A stretch of DNA of 25,854 bases, taken from positions 4,695 through 30,548 of the IMG/VR virus record IMGVR_UViG_3300030061_002585; one strand, given 5' to 3'. Positions 9,541-17,673 of the stretch are shown one piece after another (the stretch's first letter is position 1; each line of letters begins with the position of its first letter). The DNA comes from a virus. The notes below the pieces were generated by a model. The model was given only the letters and a program-made list of their open reading frames with translations. It ran no database searches and had not been told where the DNA came from. Position numbers and translations under genes: made by a program.

Positions 9541-12500
9541 TAGCAGATAAACTTTTCTCTTACTTCTTTGAAGGTGGTAAGATAGCAACTAACCAAGTAG
9601 GAAATAGCTCAATTACTCCAATGGCAGCTCCTATACATATGGACCTTGGTAGTAAAGACTTAGCAATTAGAAGATACGAAACAATAGTAGATGGTTCAGG
9701 TCAAACTGTTAAAGTTGGAAGACAAATTGTTATTGGTGACTATACTCCTGATTACTATCATATGAATAAGCAGTTTTCTTTTAATGGAAGGACAAATACT
9801 AATTTAAGGAATGGTGATTCTAATGTAGCTAATGAAGGTAGTTTCTTTGTTAGACGAATGAAAATTAATATCAATGGTACAGAAAAGACTGGAGACTTTA
9901 CTATTATTCCTGTAAAAGCAAAGAAAGGTGGAAAACAGGAATGGGCTATAGTAGGTATGGGTTATGAAATATTTGCAGACAGAATTGTTGATATTAATGT
10001 TAAAGATCAAAATGGAAATTCTAGTACCACTATTAAGGGTGATAATAAAACTATTTACGACACCGTTATAGCTGAAATGAATGATGTTTATGCTGATCTT
10101 TTATCTAGAGTTGATAATGCTAATAACAATAAGGGTATGACAAATCTTGATGTTGCTGATTATTTAGCTAAAAACTCTCCAGATATTAAACTAGGCATAT
10201 TAAATAATAGGCAGCCTAGAAACTTAGTTAATGATGTTGTTATTAATAAAATATCAGCAGAGTCAGTTACTGAATTAAGAAATGGTCTTAAGATTCAAAA
10301 GAACAATTTTACTACAGAACGTGAAGCTGGTAACAAGTCAGAGCAAAACTTTGTAGATGCAATAGAAACACAGGATTCAGATTATGACTATGATAAGTCT
10401 AGTGCTTATTTATCAGCTCCTGGAAGCTTTATTAAAGACATAGCAGGTAAAGCAGGTTATGGTAATAGAAATGATAGTTATTCTTTTGCTGAAAAATTCT
10501 TTGCTGAATTAAATCTGCAGCTTGATAGTGGTAGTGAAATGGCTGAACATTTAAGAGTAGTTAAAAACTCATCTGCTGTAAGAGGAAGAATAGTTAAACT
10601 TCATAATATTGTTAGTTACTTTAAAAATGCTTTTAGTAATGATGCTGTTTTAGGTAGGTATGATTACAATAATCAAGGCTATGAAATAAGATTAAAGGGT
10701 AATGCTGAGTACTTAATGGTAGCAGATAATGTTGCAAACTGGGCTAAAATATTTATTGATAACTATAAAAACCCTACAGACAGTTATAATATACAACCTT
10801 TAATAGAAACTATATTATTTGGAGACTCTGGTAGAAAGCATGAAGGGTTGTTTGAAATTGTTAACACTCGTACTAATGAAAAAACTCCTTATATTGATGG
10901 AGCTTTTAAAGATATTAAACGTGTTATTAATCAAAAGATGGTTAAACCTATTAGTAAATACTTAAGATTTAATAGGGGTATGACTGAAAATCAAGCAGGT
11001 GAATCACAATCATTAAAGTTAAAAGACTTAGCTAATGGTTTTGAAACATTACAAAAAGACTTAGACAATCCATATATATATGATAACAACTGGCAGTTTT
11101 CTGTAGGAAATAAATCTGATTATGCTTTAAATATAAGAAATGGTATGCAAACTTTATCTGATTATATATTAGGAGGTTGGTCAAATAGTGTTAATATAAA
11201 TTCAAGCCAAAATCCTTATGATATAGCTATGAGAAATTTAAATGCTTTTTACAGACAAAGTATTGCTGGTAAAAATACTGTTCTTAAAACATCTGATGTT
11301 CAAAACATTATGAATAAAGCTGAAGCTGGAATATTATTAGAATCAGAAGGTATAGCTGTATTTGATAGACAGAAAATATCTACTGCTTTATGGGAGCATG
11401 TTAAAAACGACTTTGATTTTATAGAAGTTACTAACTTAACTTACAGAATACAATCTTTGCAGAAGCAGCATGATTATTTAAAGAGAGACAAGTATGCAGA
11501 TCAACAAGAAATTAAAGAGTTAAGCACTAAAGTAGCTCAATTAGAATTAATTAAGTCTGATTTAGAATTAAAACTTGGAGCTCAAAGTGATTATGAATCT
11601 GGTAAAGCAACCTTTAAATTAGGACGTAGAGAGGCTAAAACTTTTCAAGCTACTCAAGATATAGTATTTTGGGATAAAGATGGTAATATAGCCATGACCT
11701 TAAATAAAGGTGATTATAATAGCGTGGATATTAAATCAGACTGGGTAGCTATTACTAACCCTAGAAGGTTTGCTTTAGTTCATCCTGATCAACAGAAAAA
11801 AATGTATGCTAAAATGCAAGCATTTAGTTCTTTACCAATGGAAACTAATAGTAATTCTAAAGATGTTACTTATATGGGTGACAAAGAATATCAAAGGACT
11901 ATAGTTCCTGTGTTAGCTAGATTGCAAGCTGAAATGAAAGTAGAAAAACAAAGATATAAAAAAGGACAGATAGATGGTGTAGAGCTTTCTGTTAATAGAA
12001 AAGCTATTTTAAACAAATATTTAAACGATGAGAGCATTATTACTCCATTGCAAAGAAAAGCTATTATATGGGACCTTATAAGACCAAATACTGATAGAAG
12101 TAAAGTGTCTTACTTTAAAAGCAATGAAGGTGAAAATATTAATAGTTTATATTTGTATGAAAACCCTATGAATAAAACAACTTGGCAGCTTTTAATGGAT
12201 GTTATTGGCCAAGAGTCTTTTACTTTAAACAATAATATGAGTAAACTAGAAGCTAAAAATTTAGCTCAAGAAATAATAGGAAGACAGACTTTGTCATTGC
12301 TTGGTGTAAAAAATCATCATTTAGAAGTTAAATTAGATTATAGTTTTGGAGACTTTAATGCTAATAAGAATAGAAACCTTTATATAGAGTTAAATAATAA
12401 AGATTTACAAAAAATGCCTGGGTTTGATGCTGATTCTCAAAGAGCATTAGATATATTAAACGATTTCATACATAAAGAAACTTTACTTTCACCTGCTCAA

Positions 12501-12692
12501 GTATATAGACTGCAACAAAAAGTAGATATGAATAGTCCTGATATATTTGATACAAACTCTAACGCTGTAGATAGAATACCAATAAGAAGAAAAAGAGTTT
12601 TTGGTAGTTCAGAAGAACAAACACCTGTATCTTTTATAGCTGAATTGAATCAACATAAGAAGAATAAGAGAAAGATTAACTGTGCAGAATAA
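9528..12692 (+). CDS. Giant virion protein with NRxP and DYDYDK motifs, candidate RNA polymerase beta-prime-like half
   Basis: 1054 residues, overlapping the upstream gene by 13 bases in the -1 frame. No good ribosome binding site lies near the ATG (the closest, GAGGAA, is about 18 bases away), so translation is probably coupled or frameshifted. Residues 227-230 are NRQP, and residues 283-290 are DSDYDYDK with D285, D287 and D289. In multisubunit and crAss-type RNA polymerases, the beta-prime-like barrel carries an RxP motif followed by the metal-binding DxDxD loop (NADFDGD in bacteria). The spacing here is about 55 residues, against about 35 in bacterial beta-prime. The remainder is helical and polar, with a basic tail (KNKRKINCAE). 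In the beta/beta-prime order it follows a protein with candidate barrel lysines. Alternatively it is simply an ejected structural protein in which DYDYD occurs by chance. Confidence 0.55.
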   Translation: MGDIVADKLFSYFFEGGKIATNQVGNSSITPMAAPIHMDLGSKDLAIRRYETIVDGSGQTVKVGRQIVIGDYTPDYYHMNKQFSFNGRTNTNLRNGDSNVANEGSFFVRRMKININGTEKTGDFTIIPVKAKKGGKQEWAIVGMGYEIFADRIVDINVKDQNGNSSTTIKGDNKTIYDTVIAEMNDVYADLLSRVDNANNNKGMTNLDVADYLAKNSPDIKLGILNNRQPRNLVNDVVINKISAESVTELRNGLKIQKNNFTTEREAGNKSEQNFVDAIETQDSDYDYDKSSAYLSAPGSFIKDIAGKAGYGNRNDSYSFAEKFFAELNLQLDSGSEMAEHLRVVKNSSAVRGRIVKLHNIVSYFKNAFSNDAVLGRYDYNNQGYEIRLKGNAEYLMVADNVANWAKIFIDNYKNPTDSYNIQPLIETILFGDSGRKHEGLFEIVNTRTNEKTPYIDGAFKDIKRVINQKMVKPISKYLRFNRGMTENQAGESQSLKLKDLANGFETLQKDLDNPYIYDNNWQFSVGNKSDYALNIRNGMQTLSDYILGGWSNSVNINSSQNPYDIAMRNLNAFYRQSIAGKNTVLKTSDVQNIMNKAEAGILLESEGIAVFDRQKISTALWEHVKNDFDFIEVTNLTYRIQSLQKQHDYLKRDKYADQQEIKELSTKVAQLELIKSDLELKLGAQSDYESGKATFKLGRREAKTFQATQDIVFWDKDGNIAMTLNKGDYNSVDIKSDWVAITNPRRFALVHPDQQKKMYAKMQAFSSLPMETNSNSKDVTYMGDKEYQRTIVPVLARLQAEMKVEKQRYKKGQIDGVELSVNRKAILNKYLNDESIITPLQRKAIIWDLIRPNTDRSKVSYFKSNEGENINSLYLYENPMNKTTWQLLMDVIGQESFTLNNNMSKLEAKNLAQEIIGRQTLSLLGVKNHHLEVKLDYSFGDFNANKNRNLYIELNNKDLQKMPGFDADSQRALDILNDFIHKETLLSPAQVYRLQQKVDMNSPDIFDTNSNAVDRIPIRRKRVFGSSEEQTPVSFIAELNQHKKNKRKINCAE

Positions 12693-12700
12693 GGAGAAGA

Positions 12701-15586
12701 ATGTTTAACATAAAAAGATCATTTGCATTAGGTGATTGTAAGCCTAAAATAACTGAAGAAAGTTTAGGTGAAGAACAGTTTAATAAGTCTTCAAAAAATA
12801 AAGAACAGGCAGCCCAAATGCTGCAATCATCTAGAACTTTAGGTAGATTAGGTGTTAATAAAGATATTAAGTTGTTTAGAGACATATTTGAATCTGCTAC
12901 AAGAAAAGATATAACCCTGCATGAAATGACTGATGCTGATTTAAAAAAGTTTAAATGGGAGTTGCAAGACAGAGAGTCTTGGGTTGAGGATGGTTTTGGT
13001 ACTGCTGGCACTGCTTTTAGAGTTTTAGAAGCAAATTTAAAAAGAATACCTGGAGGAAAAGATTTATATAATAGTGTAAGAAATATATCTGCTTATCATA
13101 GAGAACATACTCGTGTTAATAACAATAGAATATCTATTATTACAGATAAAATAGGTAAACTAGCTAAAGAAATAGAATACGTGGACAGTAATGGTGACAG
13201 AGTAAAAGGTATTGATATTAATAAACTTGCAGAATTAGAAACTAAAATTGTAGGTGCTAGAAATACAGCAGAAAAAAATGAAGCAATGAATGAGATAACA
13301 AAGTATTTAGGTGCATTAAACTCTGAAAACTCAAGAACTGCAGCAGGGGATCTTTATTTAAGTGTTAGAGATGCAATGGAAAATACTCCTATATCAGAGT
13401 TAAAAAGAACAAATGCTGATGGTGATAAAGTTCCTTGGGGTAGTAAAGAACAAGAAGCTTTAAAGGTTATTCAAGACAATTGGTTTGAAATGAGAAAAGA
13501 TTTAGTTAAAGTATTAAAGAATGCTTTAAGAACCGAAAAGCGTGTTATTTCGCAAACAGATAGAAACGAAGGTGGTAGACGTCGTTTAACTGAATACTTA
13601 GATAGAATAGACCATTACATTAATACATTAGAGTTTCAAGAAAGTAATCAACCTTTAGGAAGAAAGTATTCTGTATCTGGTAAAGAAAAATATGAGTTTA
13701 ATTTAGATGGTAATAAACATTATGAATTAAATACTGAGTTAGGATATATGCCTCATTATGTATTGTCTATAACTAAAGACTTACAAATGTTTAATGATTA
13801 TGCTATGGACCATACTCAAACTAAAACTGCATTTGAAACTTTTGGAGATCAGGTTAGGTTATGGGAAGGCGGAGAAGGCGTATTAAATAGAGTTAAAGGA
13901 AGACAAGATATAAATCAAGAGTATTATTCTAGAAATCCTTTCTTATTTTTAAGTAAATATTTACATGAAGTATCAAGTTATAATCATCAAGTTAGTTTAA
14001 AAGAAGCTACACAAGGTGTATTTAATATGATGGTTAACTTTAAAAGAAACGGCAAAGATATAAGCTCTGATGATGATATGGTAAATAGATTTGTTGAACA
14101 AGCATCAGAAGTTGTAAATCAATTAAGTGAATCTGCTTTAGGACAAGGTCATACAAATAATGGTTTTGGAGATAAAATGTCTAGAGCTTTAACTGGCTTA
14201 ATGTTTATACGTACAATGGGTTTTAATACTAGGTCTGCTCTTAGAAATAAAGGTCAGGTATTATTAGAAAAAATTAGAATGGGTTATTTTAGAAGGAATG
14301 AGTCTTCTGATTATTTAACCGACACTACTATAGAAACAGACATGAAACTTGAAGCTAAGAAGCATGGTATTTTGTGGACTAGAGATGGAAACTTTTTAAA
14401 GAAGTTGCAAACAGCTTATTATGATTCTCAAGGTTTAGAGGGTACTAAAGGTTCTATAGAAGGTAAAGCTTTATTGCCTGGTCTTAAAGAAGTTACTGAT
14501 CCTAAGACTGGTAAGAAAACAATAGAAATGGTTGATGAATCTATGGGTGATAAGCTTTTAGATGTTATAAATACAGTAGCTCAAAAAGGTTCAGTACTTC
14601 ATACTATGGTTGAGAATACAAACAGATTTGGTAGTTTTAAAGTAGGTTTTTCTGTAGCTCACAAAAATTTAAGCAAACAACCTCAGTGGTGGATAGAGCA
14701 AGAAATGAGGCAAACAAACACCACCCCAGAACAAAGACGTCAATGGATTAATGGTGAAGCTGGAAAACTTGCTTACAATGTAGTAAGTGACGTTCATTTT
14801 GAATATGGTAAGATGTTTAAATCTCCTATATTTCAATCAGGTACAGGACAAGTACTTGGTCAGTTTCAGCATTATAGATTCTCTTTATTTAATATGCAAC
14901 ATGATATAATGAAAAGAGGTTGGAGAGATTTTAAATCAGGAGATATAAGTTGGAATAATGAAGGAATAGCACAAGCATATAGACTTGGAACTACTTATGC
15001 AATGGTTTCAGGCTTAACTAGCATGTTTGGTCTTGGTCTTACTAACTTATTCTCAAATGATAATGTTGAATGGTTAAAATCAAAGTATGCTTTTTATACA
15101 GCAGAAAGAGATTCAGAAGGCAAGTTAACTGATGAAGGTAGAAAACAAGCAGAACAAGCAACTTATGGTGCAGGTTCTTTTTCTGATTTAGGTCCTACAG
15201 TAGGTACTATAATAGAAATTGGTGAAATGGCTCATTGGTGGACTGTTGATATGGATACTTATTTACCTATGCTTAAAAACGATGCACAGGATATGAAAGA
15301 CTTAGAATCTGAAGACATGTCATATAAAATAATGAGATTAGCAAACATACAGTTAGCAAGACTTACTCATCATACTTTACCAGCTCTTTTTAATAGGAAC
15401 TTAACTAAAGCTTTTTATACAGAAACAGGTCTTTATACTGATTATGAAACACAGCAACAGTCAGAGCAGTTTTGGGATTGGGCAAGGGATCTTACTGGGA
15501 TAGAAACTACAGGAAGAAAATCCCGTAAAGTTAATATCCCAAAAGTAAAATCTAATAGAGTTAGACCAAAAGGAATAACAAGATAG
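12701..15586 (+). CDS. Large internal/ejected virion protein
   Basis: 961 residues, preceded by AAGGAGAAG at ideal spacing and eight bases after the previous stop. The N-terminal half is helical and charged. Around residues 690-730 it contains VSDVHFEYGKM followed by GQVLGQFQHYRFSLFN. I associate this arrangement with the C-terminal segments of giant phage internal or ejected proteins. A hydrophobic stretch at about 760-787 and a second near 835 could insert into or line a membrane channel. The tail is basic (KVNIPKVKSNRVRPKGITR), as expected of a protein packed against DNA. It is the last gene of the + block and most likely works with the two giant proteins before it. Its exact role, whether ejection channel, scaffold or RNA polymerase partner, cannot be told from sequence. 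Confidence 0.6.
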   Translation: MFNIKRSFALGDCKPKITEESLGEEQFNKSSKNKEQAAQMLQSSRTLGRLGVNKDIKLFRDIFESATRKDITLHEMTDADLKKFKWELQDRESWVEDGFGTAGTAFRVLEANLKRIPGGKDLYNSVRNISAYHREHTRVNNNRISIITDKIGKLAKEIEYVDSNGDRVKGIDINKLAELETKIVGARNTAEKNEAMNEITKYLGALNSENSRTAAGDLYLSVRDAMENTPISELKRTNADGDKVPWGSKEQEALKVIQDNWFEMRKDLVKVLKNALRTEKRVISQTDRNEGGRRRLTEYLDRIDHYINTLEFQESNQPLGRKYSVSGKEKYEFNLDGNKHYELNTELGYMPHYVLSITKDLQMFNDYAMDHTQTKTAFETFGDQVRLWEGGEGVLNRVKGRQDINQEYYSRNPFLFLSKYLHEVSSYNHQVSLKEATQGVFNMMVNFKRNGKDISSDDDMVNRFVEQASEVVNQLSESALGQGHTNNGFGDKMSRALTGLMFIRTMGFNTRSALRNKGQVLLEKIRMGYFRRNESSDYLTDTTIETDMKLEAKKHGILWTRDGNFLKKLQTAYYDSQGLEGTKGSIEGKALLPGLKEVTDPKTGKKTIEMVDESMGDKLLDVINTVAQKGSVLHTMVENTNRFGSFKVGFSVAHKNLSKQPQWWIEQEMRQTNTTPEQRRQWINGEAGKLAYNVVSDVHFEYGKMFKSPIFQSGTGQVLGQFQHYRFSLFNMQHDIMKRGWRDFKSGDISWNNEGIAQAYRLGTTYAMVSGLTSMFGLGLTNLFSNDNVEWLKSKYAFYTAERDSEGKLTDEGRKQAEQATYGAGSFSDLGPTVGTIIEIGEMAHWWTVDMDTYLPMLKNDAQDMKDLESEDMSYKIMRLANIQLARLTHHTLPALFNRNLTKAFYTETGLYTDYETQQQSEQFWDWARDLTGIETTGRKSRKVNIPKVKSNRVRPKGITR

Positions 15587-15814
15587 TTAGTTCTTAATTG
15601 ATGTATCTACTTCGTATGTATCTTTTGAATTTTTAGTATAAGGCTTTATGATACTTGTTAGCATTGTTATAGCATTAGTCAGTATAGCCATTATATTAGC
15701 ATCTTGTGGATGTCTTTTAATATGACCTATAGTTTGACCTAATATACTAATAGTATTTCTTGCTAGTTCAGGTAAATGTTTATTACTTTTATCTTCAAAT
15801 TTTCTTACAGACAT
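15587..15814 (-). CDS. Small hypothetical protein
   Basis: 75 residues, mostly helical, no recognised family. The start has a good ribosome binding site (AGGAGAAATA before ATG). Its ATG shares one base with the stop of the upstream nuclease gene, so the two are translationally coupled. It is the last gene of the - block: its stop codon directly abuts the stop codon of the convergent 961-residue gene with no base between. No transmembrane segment or catalytic motif is seen. Confidence 0.6.
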   Translation of the reverse strand: MSVRKFEDKSNKHLPELARNTISILGQTIGHIKRHPQDANIMAILTNAITMLTSIIKPYTKNSKDTYEVDTSIKN

Positions 15815-16152
15815 TATTTCTCCTTGATTAATTGTATTAACTTATCTAATGGAATAACAGCATACGTTGCTTTTCTATTCCTAGTGAAGACTAATACAGG
15901 ACATCTATCATCACAATTGCTTTCAGCTTGTTCCAGAGAACCCCATAGGTCTAGTCTTTCAACATTCTTGCATTCAAATGAATAAGGTATAGCTTTTTTA
16001 GCTGCAGGAGATAATACAATATCTTCTCCTGTCATTCCCATAGTTTGAGATTTTATATCATCTTCTTCTAATGAGGGAAACACTTTTCTAAGTATATCTC
16101 TTAAAGCATTTTGTAATCTTCTACCTTTAGCTTTACTAGATCTTACGTTCAT
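15814..16152 (-). CDS. Phage PD-(D/E)xK nuclease (resolvase-like)
   Basis: 112 residues. The core motif is D44 in GEDIVLSP followed by E60-C-K62 in SFECKNVE, giving the D...ExK arrangement of the PD-(D/E)xK nuclease fold. Q75 in the following helix (SLEQAESN) matches the conserved Gln of Holliday-junction resolvase and RecB-type members. The basic N-terminus (SSKAKGRRLQ) could bind DNA. Small nucleases of this form are common in phage early regions and are thought to process branched or terminal DNA during replication and recombination. The ATG overlaps the end of the upstream gene by 17 bases and has a purine-rich site (AGGAAGATAG). Function at the nuclease level is well supported; structure-specific resolvase activity is inferred. 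Confidence 0.75.
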   Translation of the reverse strand: MNVRSSKAKGRRLQNALRDILRKVFPSLEEDDIKSQTMGMTGEDIVLSPAAKKAIPYSFECKNVERLDLWGSLEQAESNCDDRCPVLVFTRNRKATYAVIPLDKLIQLIKEK

Positions 16153-16327
16153 TTCTATCTTCCTTTTTCATGTTACTATCTAGCCAAGAATCAATTTCAT
16201 TAGCTACCTGCAATATATTGTGTTGTGTTAGTTCATGAGGTGTAGCCCCAGCGCTATCCACTGATTTAGAGTGTCTAGCCCATACGACTAATAATGCAAT
16301 ACGATGTAATATTTCTTTAGTAAACAT
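16136..16327 (-). CDS. Small hypothetical protein
   Basis: 63 residues, family not recognised. It begins after GGAGAGAAAT at good spacing and overlaps the nuclease gene at its 3' end. The sequence contains one moderately hydrophobic helix near the N-terminus (ILHRIALLVVWA, about 6-17) and a strongly charged C-terminus. The helix is too short and too interrupted by charge to call a membrane segment. It is probably a small helical early protein co-expressed with the nuclease. Confidence 0.55.
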   Translation of the reverse strand: MFTKEILHRIALLVVWARHSKSVDSAGATPHELTQHNILQVANEIDSWLDSNMKKEDRNERKI

Positions 16328-16356
16328 ATTTCTCTCCAGCTATGTTACCAAGAATA

Positions 16357-16656
16357 TTACAACTGTTTTTCCAAAGAATCAAGCTTTTTTGTTTCTAAGA
16401 CTGACCTAGCTTGTGCTTTAGCCAACGCTTCACGTCTTGCTTTTGCATCATCACCTTCAGTTTTGGAATAAGCCCATTCTTCATGTGTTTGTTTGTTTAT
16501 TAACCTATTAGGGGTCTCTAACCCTAAATCTATAACTGGTTTTTCAATCATGTCTTCAAGTTCCATATCGGATAACTTGCTTTCATAATTTAAAATAGTT
16601 TCTTCTAAATGATGTATATACTTAATTACATCCTTTAATACGTCTTTATATTCCAT
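16357..16656 (-). CDS. Small helical hypothetical protein
   Basis: 99 residues from the chosen ATG (MEYKDV), which follows AGGAGGAAT. An in-frame ATG 36 bases upstream has no comparable site and would overlap the neighbouring gene further. Residues 1-35 are predicted helical with heptad-like hydrophobics. The C-terminal half is rich in Ala, Lys, Arg and Glu (DAKARREALAKAQARS), again helical and probably a coiled coil. No known family or catalytic motif. It lies in the tightly packed small-gene cluster downstream of the replication genes. Confidence 0.6.
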   Translation of the reverse strand: MEYKDVLKDVIKYIHHLEETILNYESKLSDMELEDMIEKPVIDLGLETPNRLINKQTHEEWAYSKTEGDDAKARREALAKAQARSVLETKKLDSLEKQL

Positions 16657-16663
16657 ATTCCTC

Positions 16664-16921
16664 CTAAAAAGGATCTGCGTCTTCTTCAACACATATCTCT
16701 AGTTCTAAGTTACGAGTTCCATAATCACTTAAATTAGGCCAAGCTTTTATATAATAGTCTTTATTATCTATCTTATGCCAACCTTGCCATAAAGGTGCTA
16801 TTGTACCTCTTACAGGGTCATGATATTGTCCTTTATGTGAAGACCTATTTTTTCTTATAATGATTGTCTCTAATTTCTTTAACTCTTTTTTTGATACTTT
16901 CTTTTTCTTCAGTTCCAACAT
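16664..16921 (-). CDS. Small basic hypothetical protein
   Basis: 85 residues from the second in-frame ATG (MLELKKKK), which has GGAG about nine bases upstream; the first ATG at 16936 lacks a site. The first 35 residues are strongly basic and helical. The rest (HDPVRGTIAPLWQGWHKI, then an acidic tail EICVEEDADPF) looks like a small beta-rich domain. No recognised family. It overlaps a 44-codon ORF with a better ribosome binding site in another frame. A run of seven A's lies within the overlap, so the true product may be a frameshift fusion of the two. Confidence 0.5.
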   Translation of the reverse strand: MLELKKKKVSKKELKKLETIIIRKNRSSHKGQYHDPVRGTIAPLWQGWHKIDNKDYYIKAWPNLSDYGTRNLELEICVEEDADPF

Positions 16922-16979
16922 GTTTAAAATCTCCATATGTTTTCTTCAGATAATTTACTAATTTTTCATATGCGTCCAT
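16845..16979 (-). CDS. Possible 44-residue small ORF overlapping the next gene
   Basis: MDAYEKLVNYLKKTYGDFKH and onward, 44 codons from an ATG with a good site (CTGGAGATATATG) to TAG at 16845. It is helical, charged and plausible as a real peptide. It is the first ORF after the structured gap at 16998-17087, the position where the transcript would need a start. It overlaps the 85-residue gene out of frame for 77 bases. It may be an independent micro-protein, or the true N-terminus of the downstream protein if the A7 run near 16885 shifts frame. Not certain to be expressed. Confidence 0.4.
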   Translation of the reverse strand: MDAYEKLVNYLKKTYGDFKHVGTEEKESIKKRVKEIRDNHYKKK

Positions 16980-16997
16980 ATATCTCCAGGTTAATTA

Positions 16998-17087
16998 TAG
17001 GGGAGTGTCCGACGAGAAATTCAGCATATAATTTCTAAACAAAAAACATTTAGCACTTGACATTACTTTTTTTCTACCACTCCCCTA
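16998..17087 (-). other. Structured intergenic element A
   Basis: A perfect 10-bp inverted repeat, TAGGGGAGTG at 16998-17007 and CACTCCCCTA at 17078-17087, encloses 70 bases. Inside are two smaller hairpins: AGAAATT (17015-17021) with AATTTCT (17030-17036), and CTAAA (17035-17039) with TTTAG (17049-17053). The second overlaps the first by two bases, so they may be alternatives. The element fills the gap between two - strand genes. On the - strand, TATAAT follows the stem directly (CCCCTATAATTAACC), so a promoter -10 box is possible. No U-tract follows, so a simple intrinsic terminator is unlikely. Confidence 0.55.
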
Positions 17088-17092
17088 ATAGT

Positions 17093-17371
17093 TTACGGAT
17101 TTAAACGCCAGCAGTGGCAATTCTTTCCGTAATCACCTTTTTTCATAGTATTAGTTTTAATTAACTTTTTCTTACCAGTAAGTTCAGTTAATGCTCTTCT
17201 TATACTTGTAATAGGTGATCTCATTCTTATTCGCGCCTTAAGTTCAAAAGGCGTTAGCTCTTCTGTTGGATTATCTAAAAAGAATCTATAAATAACATTT
17301 TCTTGCGAATCTGCTCTTCTATTAGACTCTTCTAAGACTTCCCCTGTTTCGTTGTTTGTATTGTAGTACAT
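17093..17371 (-). CDS. Winged-helix DNA-binding protein
   Basis: 92 residues. The start chosen is the Met of MYYNTNN, which sits five bases after AGAGGAG; a longer in-frame ATG (17395) has no site. Residues about 25-90 read as a winged helix: a first helix (ENVIYRFFLDN), the LTPFELKARI helix, the SPITSIRRALTELTGKKKLI recognition helix, then a beta wing ending in CHCWRL. Phages often carry this kind of short protein with TSIRRALTxL in the recognition helix. It could act as a transcription regulator or a replication accessory protein. It overlaps the upstream gene by 40 bases and is followed by structured element A, perhaps its target or its 3' end. Fold assignment is good; target unknown. Confidence 0.65.
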   Translation of the reverse strand: MYYNTNNETGEVLEESNRRADSQENVIYRFFLDNPTEELTPFELKARIRMRSPITSIRRALTELTGKKKLIKTNTMKKGDYGKNCHCWRLNP

Positions 17372-17673
17372 ACATTCTCCTCTACCATTGCCCAAAGTAA
17401 AAACAAGTATACTATAGAATCTGTTATTCGACCTCTAACATCTTCCCTTTGAGATTCGTAACCTTTTACATGTGCACTTATACCATCTATGTGCTTTAAA
17501 AGGTATGTCATTAAAGCTTTTTCTCTAGATATATCTAATGATTTAGCTACTCTTTCAAAGTTTGCAAATACATTAGCAGTATCATGAGCATATTCTTTTT
17601 GACCTTTATCTCTAGTAGTAGTTACTTGTTCTACTAATACTCTGAACAGTTTATCATAGTGACTTTTATTCAT
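17332..17673 (-). CDS. Conserved phage hypothetical protein (all-alpha)
   Basis: 113 residues, all helical. The pattern GQKEYAHD...ANFERVAKSL...KHIDGISAHVKG...SQREDVRGRITDSIVYLFLLWAMVEE matches a family I recognise from many phage genomes as an uncharacterised early protein. The Glu/Asp arrangement and helical bundle recall MazG-like all-alpha nucleotide pyrophosphatases, but I cannot assign metal ligands. The start overlaps the primase-helicase stop by eight bases, so the two are coupled, and its 3' end overlaps the winged-helix gene. A role in nucleotide metabolism or DNA modification is a guess. Confidence 0.55.
   Translation of the reverse strand: MNKSHYDKLFRVLVEQVTTTRDKGQKEYAHDTANVFANFERVAKSLDISREKALMTYLLKHIDGISAHVKGYESQREDVRGRITDSIVYLFLLWAMVEENVCTTIQTTKQGKS

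Noticed and set aside
15776-15985. A + strand ORF over the nuclease gene
   Set aside because: The opposite strand carries a clear D...ExK nuclease with proper start and overlaps; the + frame has no ribosome binding site or recognisable domain.
17057-17062. TTGACA as a -35 box on the + strand in element A
   Set aside because: No suitable -10 box lies 16-18 bases downstream, and no + strand gene follows before the right edge.
16998-17087. Self-cleaving ribozymes (hammerhead or twister) in the structured gaps
   Set aside because: The hammerhead CUGANGA...GAAA core and the conserved twister loop sequences are not found on either strand.
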